Source: [Clostridium] aminophilum | Lineage (GTDB): Bacteria > Bacillota > Clostridia > Lachnospirales > Lachnospiraceae | Assembly: GCF_900101295.1 (NCBI RefSeq) | Contig: NZ_FOIL01000010.1 | Location: 1 to 64,000, forward strand | Direction of reading: 5' to 3' | DNA length: 64,000 nucleotides | Shown: piece after piece, positions 52,221 through 61,451 of the stretch | How positions within the stretch are numbered: the first letter of the stretch is position 1 | Layout of the letters: each line of letters starts with the position of its first letter | Position numbers and translations under genes: made by a program | Notes under the pieces: model-generated | Database searches by the model: none | The model's input: only the letters and a program-made list of their open reading frames with translations | What the model was told of the DNA's origin: nothing

Positions 52221-54224
52221 ATGAAAAAACAAATGGCCGTCTGGATCACCGCAGGCACATTGCTGACACTGGCCACCGGCGTTCCGGCACTGGCGGAAAC
52301 GGTTCGACACGAAACGTATGACATTTACAACGAGTCCGGCACTCTCGACGGTTCGGTAGACACCACCGAACCAGTCGGTGTGGATGTAACTGCCCAGGAA
52401 TCGGGAGCCGACCCGGAAAACGTCAGCGTCAATGTAACCGGCGATGTGAAGGTTCAGAACTCGAACGCGGACTATGAAGACTCCGTATCCGGTGTTAAAG
52501 TGTATAGTGACTTCACTGATGGTTCGGTCAACGTATCCATCGGTCAGGATGACGATGATGAAATTTATACCGGCGGAACGGTCACCGTTACATCCACCGG
52601 AGAAAACGGAACAGCAAACGGTGTTAAAATTACGAACGAAGGTACCGCCCCTGTCAACGTTAACACAGGAAAAATCGATGTAACTGCCACCGGAGGGTAT
52701 GAAACCAACGGTGCTTCGGTTTTTTCCCACAGAGGCCAAACCGATCTGACCATTTACGACGATATTTCCGCCCGGAATGACAATGCATCTACAACCGGTC
52801 TTTCCATAGACGACTGCGCTCCGACGGAGATGCCTGAAGAAGGTGGGGCTCACTCCACCGTCACGGTCTACGGAAATATCGGGGCTTCCTCGAAAAATAA
52901 GGACGCAACCGGTGTATCTCTGAATTCCGAGCATAATGATCTTCCGGATATCCGGTCGGAAGCTTATATCTACGGCAACGTAACCGCCGATTCCACATCC
53001 GGAAACGCAACCGGTGTGAAACAGTATATCCGAGATGGTGCCTCTCACATATTTATCGATGATATAACGGCCAAAACCAAAACCGGAGAAACCGCTGTCG
53101 GAGTAGATCTGAATGCAAACGGCGGTACAGAAAATATTTACGTGAATGGCGGAATCCACGCAGAGGGCGGAGAGGCGACCGGCGTTTCCGCAACTGTGGC
53201 CGCCGGAACTACTTCGAACATCATCATCGAAGTAACGAACGGAATTTTCGCAACCGGTACCGAAAATTCTGCCGGAATCCGTATTGAGAATATGATCGAT
53301 GCTCCGATCCTGTCCTCCGACTCCGAGATCAACATCGTTTCGGATGGAAATGTGGAAAGCTTCGGCACCGGCATCGTGGACATGAACACCCTCAACGGAG
53401 TAAAGACAAATCTTGTTGTGGAGGGCGCTGTCATCGCCGAGGCCGGTCCTGCCGTCTCCGTCGTTACCCAGTCTCTGTCCAGTCTGGATCTCACCGTCTG
53501 GAAACTCGAGTCCAAAACCGGTCAGCTGGTAGCGGAACAGACGGAAGCCGGATACGCCGATTCGAAAACAGCACAGGAATTCGAAAAAGCCATTGACTAC
53601 ATCATCAAGGTTGCGCCAAACGCGTCGGATTATACCGATCTCACTGCGAAACGGAAAACGGTCAACGGTTATACCTACGACGTCGGAAAAGCAGGCGATA
53701 AAATTGCCGTGACCTTCCATGTTCCGGACGGATACACCATTGACTCGGCATACAGCGATGAATCCAGGACCGCTCTCCAACATGTCAGTGGTAATGAGTA
53801 CCTTCTTGTGGTTCCCGACGGCGGAGGCGTTATGATCAACCTGAAACTGGTGCCGGTTTCGAACAATGGCGGAGGCGAAGATGATAACTACTCCGGCAAT
53901 CCGCCGGCTGAGTATGAAAGCCATAATTTCTCCCGCAGCGGATCCCACTACTCCCTTACATTACGGAAAAACCAGATGGAAGTAGTCCTCTCCACCGCAG
54001 AACTGAAAGCTCTTCTGGAAAGCGGACTGACCGAACTGACCTTCATGACATCGGCCGGCAATTTCACTTTCCCGTCAGCTGATCTCTGGACCATGGTAAA
54101 CAACTTCGCCACCGTTCGCTTTGCGGTCGAGGAGGGACACATGAATGCTTACGGTGACAATAATACGACCGCATTCAAGACCGCCGATCCGGACGTGGTC
54201 GAAAATACTGCTTCCCAAAACTGA
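52221..54224 (+). CDS. Secreted solenoid-like repeat protein, unknown function (paralogue A)
   Basis: A 667-residue exported protein with a signal peptide cleaved after ALA at about residue 25. Residues 30-440 are imperfect repeats of about 35-45 residues that each end near ATGV or NGV, as in VTADSTSGNATGVKQYI and GIHAEGGEATGVSATV; the spacing of valines and glycines suggests a right-handed beta-helix. Then come a conserved module (LDLTVWKLESKTGQLVAEQT to GGGVMINLKL, about 430-545), a Gly/Asn/Pro linker (548-566) and a C-terminal module (575-650) containing LTFMTSAGNFTFPSADL. No LPxTG, membrane anchor or wall-binding repeat. Base use is more AT-rich in places than the flanking genes. The next gene is a full-length paralogue. 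Function unknown; surface adhesin or matrix protein is a guess. Confidence 0.75.
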   Translation: MKKQMAVWITAGTLLTLATGVPALAETVRHETYDIYNESGTLDGSVDTTEPVGVDVTAQESGADPENVSVNVTGDVKVQNSNADYEDSVSGVKVYSDFTDGSVNVSIGQDDDDEIYTGGTVTVTSTGENGTANGVKITNEGTAPVNVNTGKIDVTATGGYETNGASVFSHRGQTDLTIYDDISARNDNASTTGLSIDDCAPTEMPEEGGAHSTVTVYGNIGASSKNKDATGVSLNSEHNDLPDIRSEAYIYGNVTADSTSGNATGVKQYIRDGASHIFIDDITAKTKTGETAVGVDLNANGGTENIYVNGGIHAEGGEATGVSATVAAGTTSNIIIEVTNGIFATGTENSAGIRIENMIDAPILSSDSEINIVSDGNVESFGTGIVDMNTLNGVKTNLVVEGAVIAEAGPAVSVVTQSLSSLDLTVWKLESKTGQLVAEQTEAGYADSKTAQEFEKAIDYIIKVAPNASDYTDLTAKRKTVNGYTYDVGKAGDKIAVTFHVPDGYTIDSAYSDESRTALQHVSGNEYLLVVPDGGGVMINLKLVPVSNNGGGEDDNYSGNPPAEYESHNFSRSGSHYSLTLRKNQMEVVLSTAELKALLESGLTELTFMTSAGNFTFPSADLWTMVNNFATVRFAVEEGHMNAYGDNNTTAFKTADPDVVENTASQN

Positions 54225-54304
54225 CACCACCCTTGCATATCCATGTCACTGTGAAGACTGACTGACCGGCTCTCACAGCATAAAATGCATACTGCCTTTG
54301 AGCA

Positions 54305-54335
54305 AAAACTGCCGTCCGAAAGCGGCAGTTTTTTT
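54305..54335 (+). terminator. Terminator of secreted repeat gene A
   Basis: AAACTGCCG / CGGCAGTTT stem with loop TCCGAAAG, followed by seven T. In the remaining gap to 54542 a CG-rich segment (54336-54440) carries loose repeats of CTGGC(A/G)ACT and an AT-rich stretch at 54470-54515 probably holds the next promoter. Confidence 0.93.
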
Positions 54336-54542
54336 ACGCGGCTAACTCGCCAACGCCAACGCCCCGGTGAGTTCCTGGCAACTGCCGCTAAGCAAGCCGA
54401 AACCCACGCTTGCATGAGGCCCTGGCGACTGTCGCTAAACGCCGAAAAAATATCTTCTACTGAGTTATTTTTTTCGTAAGATTGTCGTAATAAACCTATA
54501 TATATTTTGAAACGTGAACATTCAAAAAAAGGAGGTATATGC

Positions 54543-56549
54543 ATGAACAAACGACTTACCGCAGGCATAACTGCGGCCGTGTATTTTACCATGTCCGCAG
54601 TCACACCGGTATTTGCCGAAAGTGACCCCACCGGTCCGGTTAACGTGGTCAATGATTCTCCCACCATAGACCGCTCTGTCGACACAGACAGCAGCACGGG
54701 TGTGAGTGTACTGGCGACAGATCAGTTAGATAAGGACATGAGCGTTCAGGTAACCGGTGATGTAACCGTGACCATGGATCAGAGCGGGGACACCGTCACC
54801 GGCGTTGAGGTCACCAACACCAGCGATGCTAACGACGTCGACCGGATTGGCGTCACTATCGGTAAGAGCAACGAAAAGACCCCTCACTCCGGCGGAAATA
54901 TAACGGTTTCTGCCACGGGAGGCAATTTCAATACAAACGGTGTAATGCTGAACAACGCCGGCGAAGGTAATGTCGCAGTAACCACCGGCAACATCAACGT
55001 CTCATCTGCCGGAAAAACCACTTCCGTCGGCGCTTCCGTAACGACAACAACCGATTACAGCGATTTATACGTTGACGGCGGAATTACCGCAACCGGTGTG
55101 AACGGAGATACCACAGGTCTCGAAGTCAACAGCAGAACAGATTCTGAATACAATTATCCGAATGCTTACGTGCTCGTCGATGGCAATGTCACAGCAACCT
55201 CGGAAGGCGGAATGGCAACCGGTGTGGATATGACATCGGTCAATTCCGGTCACTCAAGCGGCGTGCAGATCTTAGGAACGGTCGAAGCTACGTCTACCAA
55301 CGGGGCCGCAACCGGACTGGACCTCAAAACCAAGAACAGCGGAATTCTCGCTACCATCGCGAACGGCGTCGAAGCCATATCAACAGCAGACTCAGCCATT
55401 GGCGTGGACATGAACTCAGTGAATGGTTACATTGATACCTTTGTCGGTAAAGGCGGTGTATATGCGGAAGGTCTCCGCGCCGTCGGCGTAAATGCAGACA
55501 TTGACGACGCCGGCTCCCTCCTGTTGTTCCGGACAGGCGGCGGTATCTATGCATTCGGTGATGAAACCAGTGCAGGTATCCAGATCAGCCCCATCGATTC
55601 TCCGATGGATACCTCGGGCTCCACTTTGGCGATGCAGATCGCCGGAGACGTAAAAAGTACCGGAACCGGCATCATGGATCTGACGTCCGCGGAAGGCTTT
55701 ACCTCCGACATCGTCATTGAGGGAACACTGATCGCCGATAATGGACCTGCGGTTTCCGTCATGAGCGACACGAAGTCTTCCCTGAATCTCACCGTTTGGA
55801 AGATTGAATCCGGAGCCGATTCTCTGGTTGCAGAGAAGACAGAAAAAGGTTATGCGTCCACCGAAACAACGGAAAAACTGGAAAAATCCATCGACTACAT
55901 TCTTAAAGTCGATCCGGATTGGACGGATTCGGTTTCTTTCACCTCTGCCAATCAGAAAGAAAGCAAGAACGGTTCCGTCTACTCCGTCGGCAAAGAGGGC
56001 GAGAAGGTTGCTGTGAAACTCAATATTCCGGAGGGTTACTATGTTACTTCCGCTTACAGCGACGCAGACCAGACCGTTTCCCTGAAGCGTGACACGAACG
56101 GCGACTACTACCTCATCGTTCCGAAGGGCGGCGGCGTCATGATCAGCATGTCCCTTGCCCTGATCCCCGACAACAGTGACAGTAACGGCGGCGAAGGCAA
56201 TGGCGGTGACGGCAATCCGCCGGCGTCCGGCACAACCGGTGCAACCGGAACTGCTTCTGCTGACAGCATCATCGCCAGCGGAACAGAATGCTCCTATACC
56301 TTCGGCGAAGGCAAGAGTTCTGTCACATTCTCCGCGGAAGAGATGAAGAACATCCTCACCGCAGAATATACTGACATGACCTTCCGGACCTCAGCGGGAC
56401 AGTTTGTGATCACTGCTGCCGATCTCAATGAACTGCTTGCGAAATACGGAACACTTCGCTTTGCGATCCGCAACGGTCGTCTGGCGATCTTTGCAGATAA
56501 CGGATATTCACCGGTCATGACTCTTGATCCGGCAGGCGCTGCTGTTTAA
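54543..56549 (+). CDS. Secreted solenoid-like repeat protein, unknown function (paralogue B)
   Basis: A 668-residue homologue of the preceding gene with the same plan: signal peptide cleaved after VFA (residue 25), NGV/TGV-ending repeats (about 30-425, e.g. GNVTATSEGGMATGVDMTSV and VEATSTNGAATGLDLKT), the conserved LNLTVWKIESGADSLVAEKT to GGGVMISMSL module, a Gly/Ser/Thr linker (544-576) and a C-terminal module with MTFRTSAGQFVITAADL. The two differ widely in sequence but not in length, so the duplication is old. The start follows AAAGGAGGT by seven bases. No anchor motif. Function unknown. Confidence 0.75.
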   Translation: MNKRLTAGITAAVYFTMSAVTPVFAESDPTGPVNVVNDSPTIDRSVDTDSSTGVSVLATDQLDKDMSVQVTGDVTVTMDQSGDTVTGVEVTNTSDANDVDRIGVTIGKSNEKTPHSGGNITVSATGGNFNTNGVMLNNAGEGNVAVTTGNINVSSAGKTTSVGASVTTTTDYSDLYVDGGITATGVNGDTTGLEVNSRTDSEYNYPNAYVLVDGNVTATSEGGMATGVDMTSVNSGHSSGVQILGTVEATSTNGAATGLDLKTKNSGILATIANGVEAISTADSAIGVDMNSVNGYIDTFVGKGGVYAEGLRAVGVNADIDDAGSLLLFRTGGGIYAFGDETSAGIQISPIDSPMDTSGSTLAMQIAGDVKSTGTGIMDLTSAEGFTSDIVIEGTLIADNGPAVSVMSDTKSSLNLTVWKIESGADSLVAEKTEKGYASTETTEKLEKSIDYILKVDPDWTDSVSFTSANQKESKNGSVYSVGKEGEKVAVKLNIPEGYYVTSAYSDADQTVSLKRDTNGDYYLIVPKGGGVMISMSLALIPDNSDSNGGEGNGGDGNPPASGTTGATGTASADSIIASGTECSYTFGEGKSSVTFSAEEMKNILTAEYTDMTFRTSAGQFVITAADLNELLAKYGTLRFAIRNGRLAIFADNGYSPVMTLDPAGAAV

Positions 56550-56620
56550 ACGACAGCAACTTCAAGATCAACCGCTGATGTTTGATGCGCAACAACTTCT
56601 ACATCAAACGCCGACATTCG

Positions 56621-56657
56621 GAGAACTCCGTCCCGCGGGACGGAGTTCTCTTTTTTA
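56621..56657 (+). terminator. Terminator of secreted repeat gene B
   Basis: GAGAACTCCGTCCC / GGGACGGAGTTCTC, a perfect 14-bp stem, followed by TTTTTTAT on the plus strand. The convergent ribH gene ends 47 bp further on, with no clear U-tract of its own on the minus strand. Confidence 0.93.
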
Positions 56658-56703
56658 TCTCTTTTTTATCTCTTTTTTTCTCTTTTTTATCTTATCCGAT
56701 CTC

Positions 56704-57180
56704 TTATCCGATCTGCCGGAGCAAGTTCACCATCTCGATGGCGGAGAGCGCGCAGTCAAAGCCCTTGTTGCCGACTTTGCAGCCTGCTCTCGCGATGGCC
56801 TGCTCAATATTCTCCGCCGTGACCACGCCGAACAGTGCCGGTATGCCGGTGGTCAGCGCAACCTGCGCAATTCCCTTTGAGGCTTCATTACACACATAGT
56901 CGTAATGCGATGTCTGTCCGCGGATCACTGCCCCGACGCAGATCACCGCGTCAAATCTGCCGGACTGTGCCAGTTTCATGGCAATTACCGGAAGTTCAAA
57001 AGCTCCCGGAACCCATACGGCCGTGATATGGTCTTCCGCCGCCCCATGACGGACCAGTCCGTCCACAGCCCCGTCCAGAAGTTTTCCGGTGATCACCTCA
57101 TTGAACCGGGACGCCGCGATGGCGACACGCATTCCCTCCGGTGCGACAACATTTCCCTCCATCATCTGAATATTTCTCAT
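56704..57180 (-). CDS. ribH: 6,7-dimethyl-8-ribityllumazine synthase
   Basis: Penultimate step of riboflavin synthesis, condensing the ribityl uracil with dihydroxybutanone phosphate. The 158-residue protein has [57 protein letters not shown] with the catalytic histidine, and [17 protein letters not shown]. Last gene of the rib operon, 158 bp after ribBA. Confidence 0.97.
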   Translation of the reverse strand: MRNIQMMEGNVVAPEGMRVAIAASRFNEVITGKLLDGAVDGLVRHGAAEDHITAVWVPGAFELPVIAMKLAQSGRFDAVICVGAVIRGQTSHYDYVCNEASKGIAQVALTTGIPALFGVVTAENIEQAIARAGCKVGNKGFDCALSAIEMVNLLRQIG

Positions 57181-57338
57181 TGGTTTCTCTCCTCTTCTTT
57201 CTTACTCTTCCTCAGCAATCCTTTTCAATATCTCAGAACGTCAGTTTTTGTGCGTGGAGCGGGCCGTCAGATTCCAGGGCAGCGCACCATATGCTGACGT
57301 TTTCTTTTCCATACCGGTCTTCGCCTTTTCCTGTCTGA

Positions 57339-58637
57339 TCAGCTCATCTCTCCGGTTCCCGGAAGCTGTGTCAGCATATGTCCCATCTTCGTCTTCTTTG
57401 TCATAAGATATCGGTAATCGAATTTCTGCGGTTTCGCCTCAATCGGCACTCTCTCGTCAATTTTCAGCCCGAATTCTTCCAGACGGTACACTTTGTCCGG
57501 ATTGTTGGTGAGGAGCCGCAGAGACTTGCAGCCAAGATCCCGCAGGATCTGCGCTCCGACCCAGTATTCGCGAAGGTCCGGCGCAAATCCGAGGCGGACA
57601 TTGGCCTCCACGGTATCCATTCCCTGTTCCTGAAGCGCGTAGGCCCGGATCTTATTGATGAGACCGATTCCTCTTCCCTCCTGCCGCATATAGAGGATCA
57701 CGCCACGCCCCTCCTGCTCCACCATCCGCATCGCGCGGTGAAGCTGCTCTCCGCAGTCGCAGCGAAGAGAGCCAAAGGTGTCACCGGTCAGGCACTCGGA
57801 ATGCACGCGGCAGAGCACGTGTTCCCCTTCACCGATTCTGCCCTTGACCAGTGCCACATGATGTTCTCCGGTAATGTCATTGATATAACCGTACATCCGG
57901 AAATCCCCGCAGGCAGTTGGAAGATGGGCCTCCGCCTCTCTCACCACATGTTTTTCGTGAATGCGGATGTAATCCTGAAGCTCGCGGATGGTGATGAACA
58001 CCATGTTCCGTTCTCTTGCCATCTCCCGGAGTTTCGGCGTCCGCATCATGGTGCCGTCCTCATCCATCACCTCGCAGCACACGCCGCATTCCGTGAGTCC
58101 CGCAAGGCGCAGAAGATCCACCGTCGCCTCCGTATGGCCGTTCCGCACCAGAACGCCGCCTTTTCTCGCCACCAGCGGAAAGACGTGTCCCGGCCGCCGG
58201 AGATCCTCCGGCCGGGTACCCGGCTCCGCACACCGCATCATGGTAAAGGCTCTCTCCTTTGCCGAGATTCCGGTGGTCGTCTCCCGATGGTCGATGGATA
58301 CGGTAAATGCCGTCTCATGATTGTCCGTATTCTCCGAAACCATGGGCGGCAGTCCAAGTCTCACCGCATGTTCCGCGCTCATCGGCGTACAGATCAGTCC
58401 CTTTCCGTAACACGCCATGAAGTTGATATTCTCCTGCGTCGCAAACTGTGCCGCACAGATCATGTCGCCCTCATTTTCCCGGTCCGGATCATCCGTGCAG
58501 AGAATGACTTCTCCGCGCCGCAGCGCCTCCAGCGCCTCTTCAATCCGGTTGTAGTGATATGTTTCCTTTTTTTCTGCCGATTCTTTGGTCAAAAATGTTT
58601 CCTGCTTCATGTTCCTCCGCTCTTCCTTTCGTTTCAT
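57339..58637 (-). CDS. ribBA: RibBA: dihydroxybutanone-phosphate synthase / GTP cyclohydrolase II
   Basis: A 432-residue fusion. The RibB half (about 30-230) has [43 protein letters not shown] and [13 protein letters not shown]. The RibA half (about 240-425) has [20 protein letters not shown], whose cysteines bind zinc, [20 protein letters not shown] and LTNNPDKV. It supplies both precursors of the pathway. Start is uncertain: the ATG at 58637 has GGAGG 11 bases away, the ATG at 58610 has GGAGG three bases away. Confidence 0.97.
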   Translation of the reverse strand: MKRKEERRNMKQETFLTKESAEKKETYHYNRIEEALEALRRGEVILCTDDPDRENEGDMICAAQFATQENINFMACYGKGLICTPMSAEHAVRLGLPPMVSENTDNHETAFTVSIDHRETTTGISAKERAFTMMRCAEPGTRPEDLRRPGHVFPLVARKGGVLVRNGHTEATVDLLRLAGLTECGVCCEVMDEDGTMMRTPKLREMARERNMVFITIRELQDYIRIHEKHVVREAEAHLPTACGDFRMYGYINDITGEHHVALVKGRIGEGEHVLCRVHSECLTGDTFGSLRCDCGEQLHRAMRMVEQEGRGVILYMRQEGRGIGLINKIRAYALQEQGMDTVEANVRLGFAPDLREYWVGAQILRDLGCKSLRLLTNNPDKVYRLEEFGLKIDERVPIEAKPQKFDYRYLMTKKTKMGHMLTQLPGTGEMS

Positions 58638-58655
58638 CCGTTTGAGTTACCTCCG

Positions 58656-59336
58656 TCAAAACCCGTACTCCTTCAGCATTTCCATCGTGAGCGTGCTTCC
58701 GCCTTGGTACGTTTCTTTCCCTCCGGAGACTCCGCCCGCCGCAACCGCCATGGGTTTCAGCAGTTCCTGAACATATTTTCCGACGATGTCATACTCGAGA
58801 TTGACCGTTTGCCCTTCCGCCTTTTCCAGAAGCGTTGTTTCTCCCCCCGTATGGGGGATCACGCTGACGGAAAAAGAGTTCCGGTCCTTCTTCGCCACGG
58901 TAAGGCTGATGCCGTCGACCGCCACGGACCCTTTCTCCACAATCAGCATGAAATCTCCATCCTTCGGTTCGATTGTCACCCACACCGCGTTTTCTTCTCT
59001 TCGTCTTCCGGTGATCACACCGGTTCCGTCAATGTGACCGGTCACGATATGGCCGCCGAACCGTCTGCCGGAGGCCATCGCCCGCTCCAGATTCACATAC
59101 TGCCCCGCCGAAAGCGATCCGAGGGAACTTCTCCGCACGGTCTCCGCCATGACGTCGGCGCGAAATCCCTCCGGACGGACTTCAAATGCGGTCAGGCAGA
59201 CGCCGTTTACGGCAATGCTGTCGCCGATCTTCACATCCTCCATAATTTTGTGGGCTTCCACGTCAATGACACCGGAATTTCCGCTTAATTCCATCCGGCG
59301 GATCCTGCCGGTTTCTTCAATGATCCCCGTAAACAT
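58656..59336 (-). CDS. ribE: Riboflavin synthase, alpha chain
   Basis: Dismutates two lumazines to riboflavin. The 226-residue protein has the MFTGIIEETG N-terminus and two homologous barrels: GDSIAVNGVCLTAF / FGGHIVTGHIDGTG and VEKGSVAVDGISLTVAKKDR / VNLEYDIVGKYVQEL. A C-terminal tail of about 25 residues (AAGGVSGGKETYQGG) extends beyond the usual end. Its first 20 bases overlap the 3' end of ribD. Confidence 0.97.
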   Translation of the reverse strand: MFTGIIEETGRIRRMELSGNSGVIDVEAHKIMEDVKIGDSIAVNGVCLTAFEVRPEGFRADVMAETVRRSSLGSLSAGQYVNLERAMASGRRFGGHIVTGHIDGTGVITGRRREENAVWVTIEPKDGDFMLIVEKGSVAVDGISLTVAKKDRNSFSVSVIPHTGGETTLLEKAEGQTVNLEYDIVGKYVQELLKPMAVAAGGVSGGKETYQGGSTLTMEMLKEYGF

Positions 59337-60567
59337 CCTCTGCCTCCTTTATGCGGTACCGGATAAAAAAATCATCCCCATACCTTTGGATTTCCATGAT
59401 CTCCAGTTTCCATGCCTCCTCCGGAAACGCGACGCCTTCTCCCTCCATCGGAGCATGTCCCCGTCCGCCAAAGAATTTCGGCGCGATAAAGGCGTCCGCC
59501 TCCTGAAGGATTCCCTCCCGTAGCGCATTTGCTGCCAGCGTTCCGCCGCCTTCCAGAAGGATGCTGTCGATCTCCCGCTCCGCCAGCTGTGCCATCAGCT
59601 TTCTCAGATCCGGGCGGCCGGTCCTTGGACTCGCCGGAATCCGGAGAACGGTAACCCCCGCGCGAAGCAGAGCTTTCTCCTTTTCATTCTGTCCGAATCC
59701 TCCGGCCCACGCATTCCTTTTGGAACTGCATTCGCTCTGTTCCTGCGTTCTGTGCCCTTCCGATGACGCCTCATCTCCGGTCCGGGCCACGCGTTCTGTC
59801 AGCTCCCCTTTTTCTTCCTCCGCGCAGACAATGGTCGGGATTTCTCCCGCGGTCCGCACGATCCGGGAATCCATGGGAATCCTCAGCCGGCTGTCCAGAA
59901 TGATCCGGATGGGATTCCGGAAGTTTTCCCCCTCCAACCGGCAGGTGAGCATCGGATCATCCGCCAGAACCGTTCCGATTCCGACCATGATGCCCATATT
60001 TTCACTCCGCATTCGCTGCACCATTTCCCGGGATGCCGGTCCGCTGATCCATTTGGATTCCCCGCTTTGCACCGCTGTATTTCCGTCCGCCGTCATGGCG
60101 AACTTATACCGGACATAGGGCATCTTCTTTGTGATGTAGTGAAAAAAGACCGGATTCAGGGCATCGCACTCATCCTTCAGAACATCCTCATACACGGTAA
60201 TGCCTGCCTCCCGGAGTTTTTTCACTCCTTTGCCGGCCACCTTCGGATTCGGATCCCGAGATCCGATCACCACCGTCCGGATCCCGACGGAGATCACCGC
60301 ATCCGTGCAGGGCGGCTGTTTTCCCTGATGGCAGCACGGCTCCAGCGTCACATAGAGCGCAGCGCCGTCCGCCGGTTCCGTAAGGCTGCGAATGGCCTCC
60401 CGCTCCGCGTGAAGCCCGCCGTACCGCGCATGCCAGCCTTCGGCAAGAATCCGTCCGTCCCGGACGATGACGGCACCGACCAGGGGATTCGGATGGCAGA
60501 ATGGATTTCCCTTTTTTGCCAGTTCGATCGCCCGACGCATAAATGCCGCGTCATATTCTGTTTTCAT
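59317..60567 (-). CDS. ribD: RibD: riboflavin-specific deaminase / reductase
   Basis: A 416-residue fusion. The deaminase half has AEGWHARYGGLHAEREAIRS and the zinc site PCCHQGKQPPCTDA; the reductase half has VRYKFAMTADGNTAVQSGES, GIGTVLADDPMLTCRL, RIILDSRLRIP and LLEGGGTLAANAL. A hydrophilic insertion of about 40 residues (about 295-335) lies within the reductase domain. The start at 60567 follows GAGGAAAGG; frames to 60732 run into the riboswitch platform. First gene of the operon, overlapping ribE by 20 bp. Confidence 0.95.
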   Translation of the reverse strand: MKTEYDAAFMRRAIELAKKGNPFCHPNPLVGAVIVRDGRILAEGWHARYGGLHAEREAIRSLTEPADGAALYVTLEPCCHQGKQPPCTDAVISVGIRTVVIGSRDPNPKVAGKGVKKLREAGITVYEDVLKDECDALNPVFFHYITKKMPYVRYKFAMTADGNTAVQSGESKWISGPASREMVQRMRSENMGIMVGIGTVLADDPMLTCRLEGENFRNPIRIILDSRLRIPMDSRIVRTAGEIPTIVCAEEEKGELTERVARTGDEASSEGHRTQEQSECSSKRNAWAGGFGQNEKEKALLRAGVTVLRIPASPRTGRPDLRKLMAQLAEREIDSILLEGGGTLAANALREGILQEADAFIAPKFFGGRGHAPMEGEGVAFPEEAWKLEIMEIQRYGDDFFIRYRIKEAEDVYGDH

Positions 60568-60732
60568 TGAGTTCCTTTCCTCTTCGGGGGATACATACCC
60601 GGAACCGGGCGGATGGAAGTGTATTGCCGGAACAAAGTCCGCAGGCAAATGTCGTTTTTCCTCCCCGGAGCACCGGGGAGATGCGGGAATCGTCTGAACC
60701 GCAAAAGCGTTCCAAGACATATCCCATAACAC

Positions 60733-60765
60733 AAAACGCCCTGCAGTACAGCATACTGCAGGGCG
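60733..60765 (-). terminator. Riboswitch expression-platform terminator before ribD
   Basis: CGCCCTGCAGTA / TACTGCAGGGCG, a perfect 12-bp stem with a five-base loop, followed by TTTTGTGTT on the minus strand. It lies between the FMN aptamer and ribD. Confidence 0.93.
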
Positions 60766-60815
60766 AAATACACATCAAAAACCACGAAAGATACACCGAT
60801 CTCTCATGTGCGACC

Positions 60816-60924
60816 ATCTTCTTCCATCCAGACTTTACTGTCGGCCCCGGAATCTCACCGGATCATGCCTTTCGGCTCGCGGGCTTTACCGCCGGTCGGG
60901 AATTGCACCCCGCCCTGAAGATTA
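60816..60924 (-). ncRNA. FMN riboswitch (RFN element)
   Basis: The minus strand shows the RFN consensus blocks in order: ATCTTCAGGGCGGGGTGCAA, TTCCCGACCGGCGGTAAAGC, CCGCGAGCC, GATCCGGTGAGATTCCGGGG, CCGACAGTAAAGTCTGGATG and GAAGAAGAT closing P1. FMN binding should favour the downstream terminator and lower ribDEBAH expression. The 431-bp ribD-acp gap is taken up by promoter, aptamer, terminator and leader. Confidence 0.97.
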
Positions 60925-60949
60925 TCAAATATTTTTATTTTCTGACCGA

Positions 60950-60978
60950 ATTATACGACGGCAATCGGACGATGTCAA
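60950..60978 (-). promoter_or_regulatory. Promoter of the riboflavin operon
   Basis: Minus strand TTGACA (60978-60973), 17-bp spacer, TATAAT (60955-60950): full consensus, about 25 bp before the aptamer. Confidence 0.95.
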
Positions 60979-60998
60979 CAAATCCACGACAAATCCGA

Positions 60999-61298
60999 TC
61001 AATATTCTCTTCCGGAGAACCATCTGACCGGTTTCTCCGGGGCCGGAAGGTCCCGGTACATCCGGATGGCGTCCATCAGATCCCGAACGGTAATCAGCGT
61101 CTCCGCCAGTTCCGTCGGAAGCATTGTCCCGAAGGTCTCGTCCGCTTCCGTCAGGATCATTGCCATGTCAAAGGAATCCGCGTACAGGTCTTCCGTAAAT
61201 ACCGTATTCTCCCGTATCCCCTCCGGATCCATCTCCAGTGCTCTGCCGATGGCTTCGGCTACCTCTTTCAGCTCCGGTTCCGCTTTCATTTCTTTCAT
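60999..61298 (-). CDS. Acyl-carrier-protein-like protein
   Basis: A 99-residue protein with the ACP four-helix pattern (LKEVAEAIGRALEMDPEGIR, NTVFTEDLYADSFDMAMILT) and the phosphopantetheine serine S42 in the motif DSF, where most fatty-acid ACPs have DSL. Acidic residues dominate up to about 75; then comes an unusual Pro/Arg tail (RDLPAPEKPVRWFSGREY). No fatty-acid or polyketide genes adjoin, so it is probably a specialised carrier rather than the housekeeping AcpP. The start at 61298 follows GAGGACAG; longer frames are AT-rich leader sequence. Confidence 0.82.
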   Translation of the reverse strand: MKEMKAEPELKEVAEAIGRALEMDPEGIRENTVFTEDLYADSFDMAMILTEADETFGTMLPTELAETLITVRDLMDAIRMYRDLPAPEKPVRWFSGREY

Positions 61299-61396
61299 TT
61301 GTCTGTCCTCATTTTTCCTGTTTTGACCGCTTTCTATTGTATCATCTTTTCGCCTGTCAAAATACGGATTATATAGTTTTTTTCCAACAATTCGGA

Positions 61397-61402
61397 TATA
61401 AT
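61397..61402 (+). promoter_or_regulatory. Probable -10 element of the dapF-like operon
   Basis: TATAAT, 50 bp before the first start codon; the -35 region (TAGTTT) is poor. Confidence 0.45.
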
Positions 61403-61451
61403 ACAAAGAGGTAATGACGATTTTTCAGCATGAAGACAGGAGTGATTCGAC

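Noticed and set aside
52044-53948. Open minus-strand frame of 634 codons
   Set aside because: Antisense to the secreted repeat gene; its Gly/Asp/Arg repeats mirror the repeats of the real gene.
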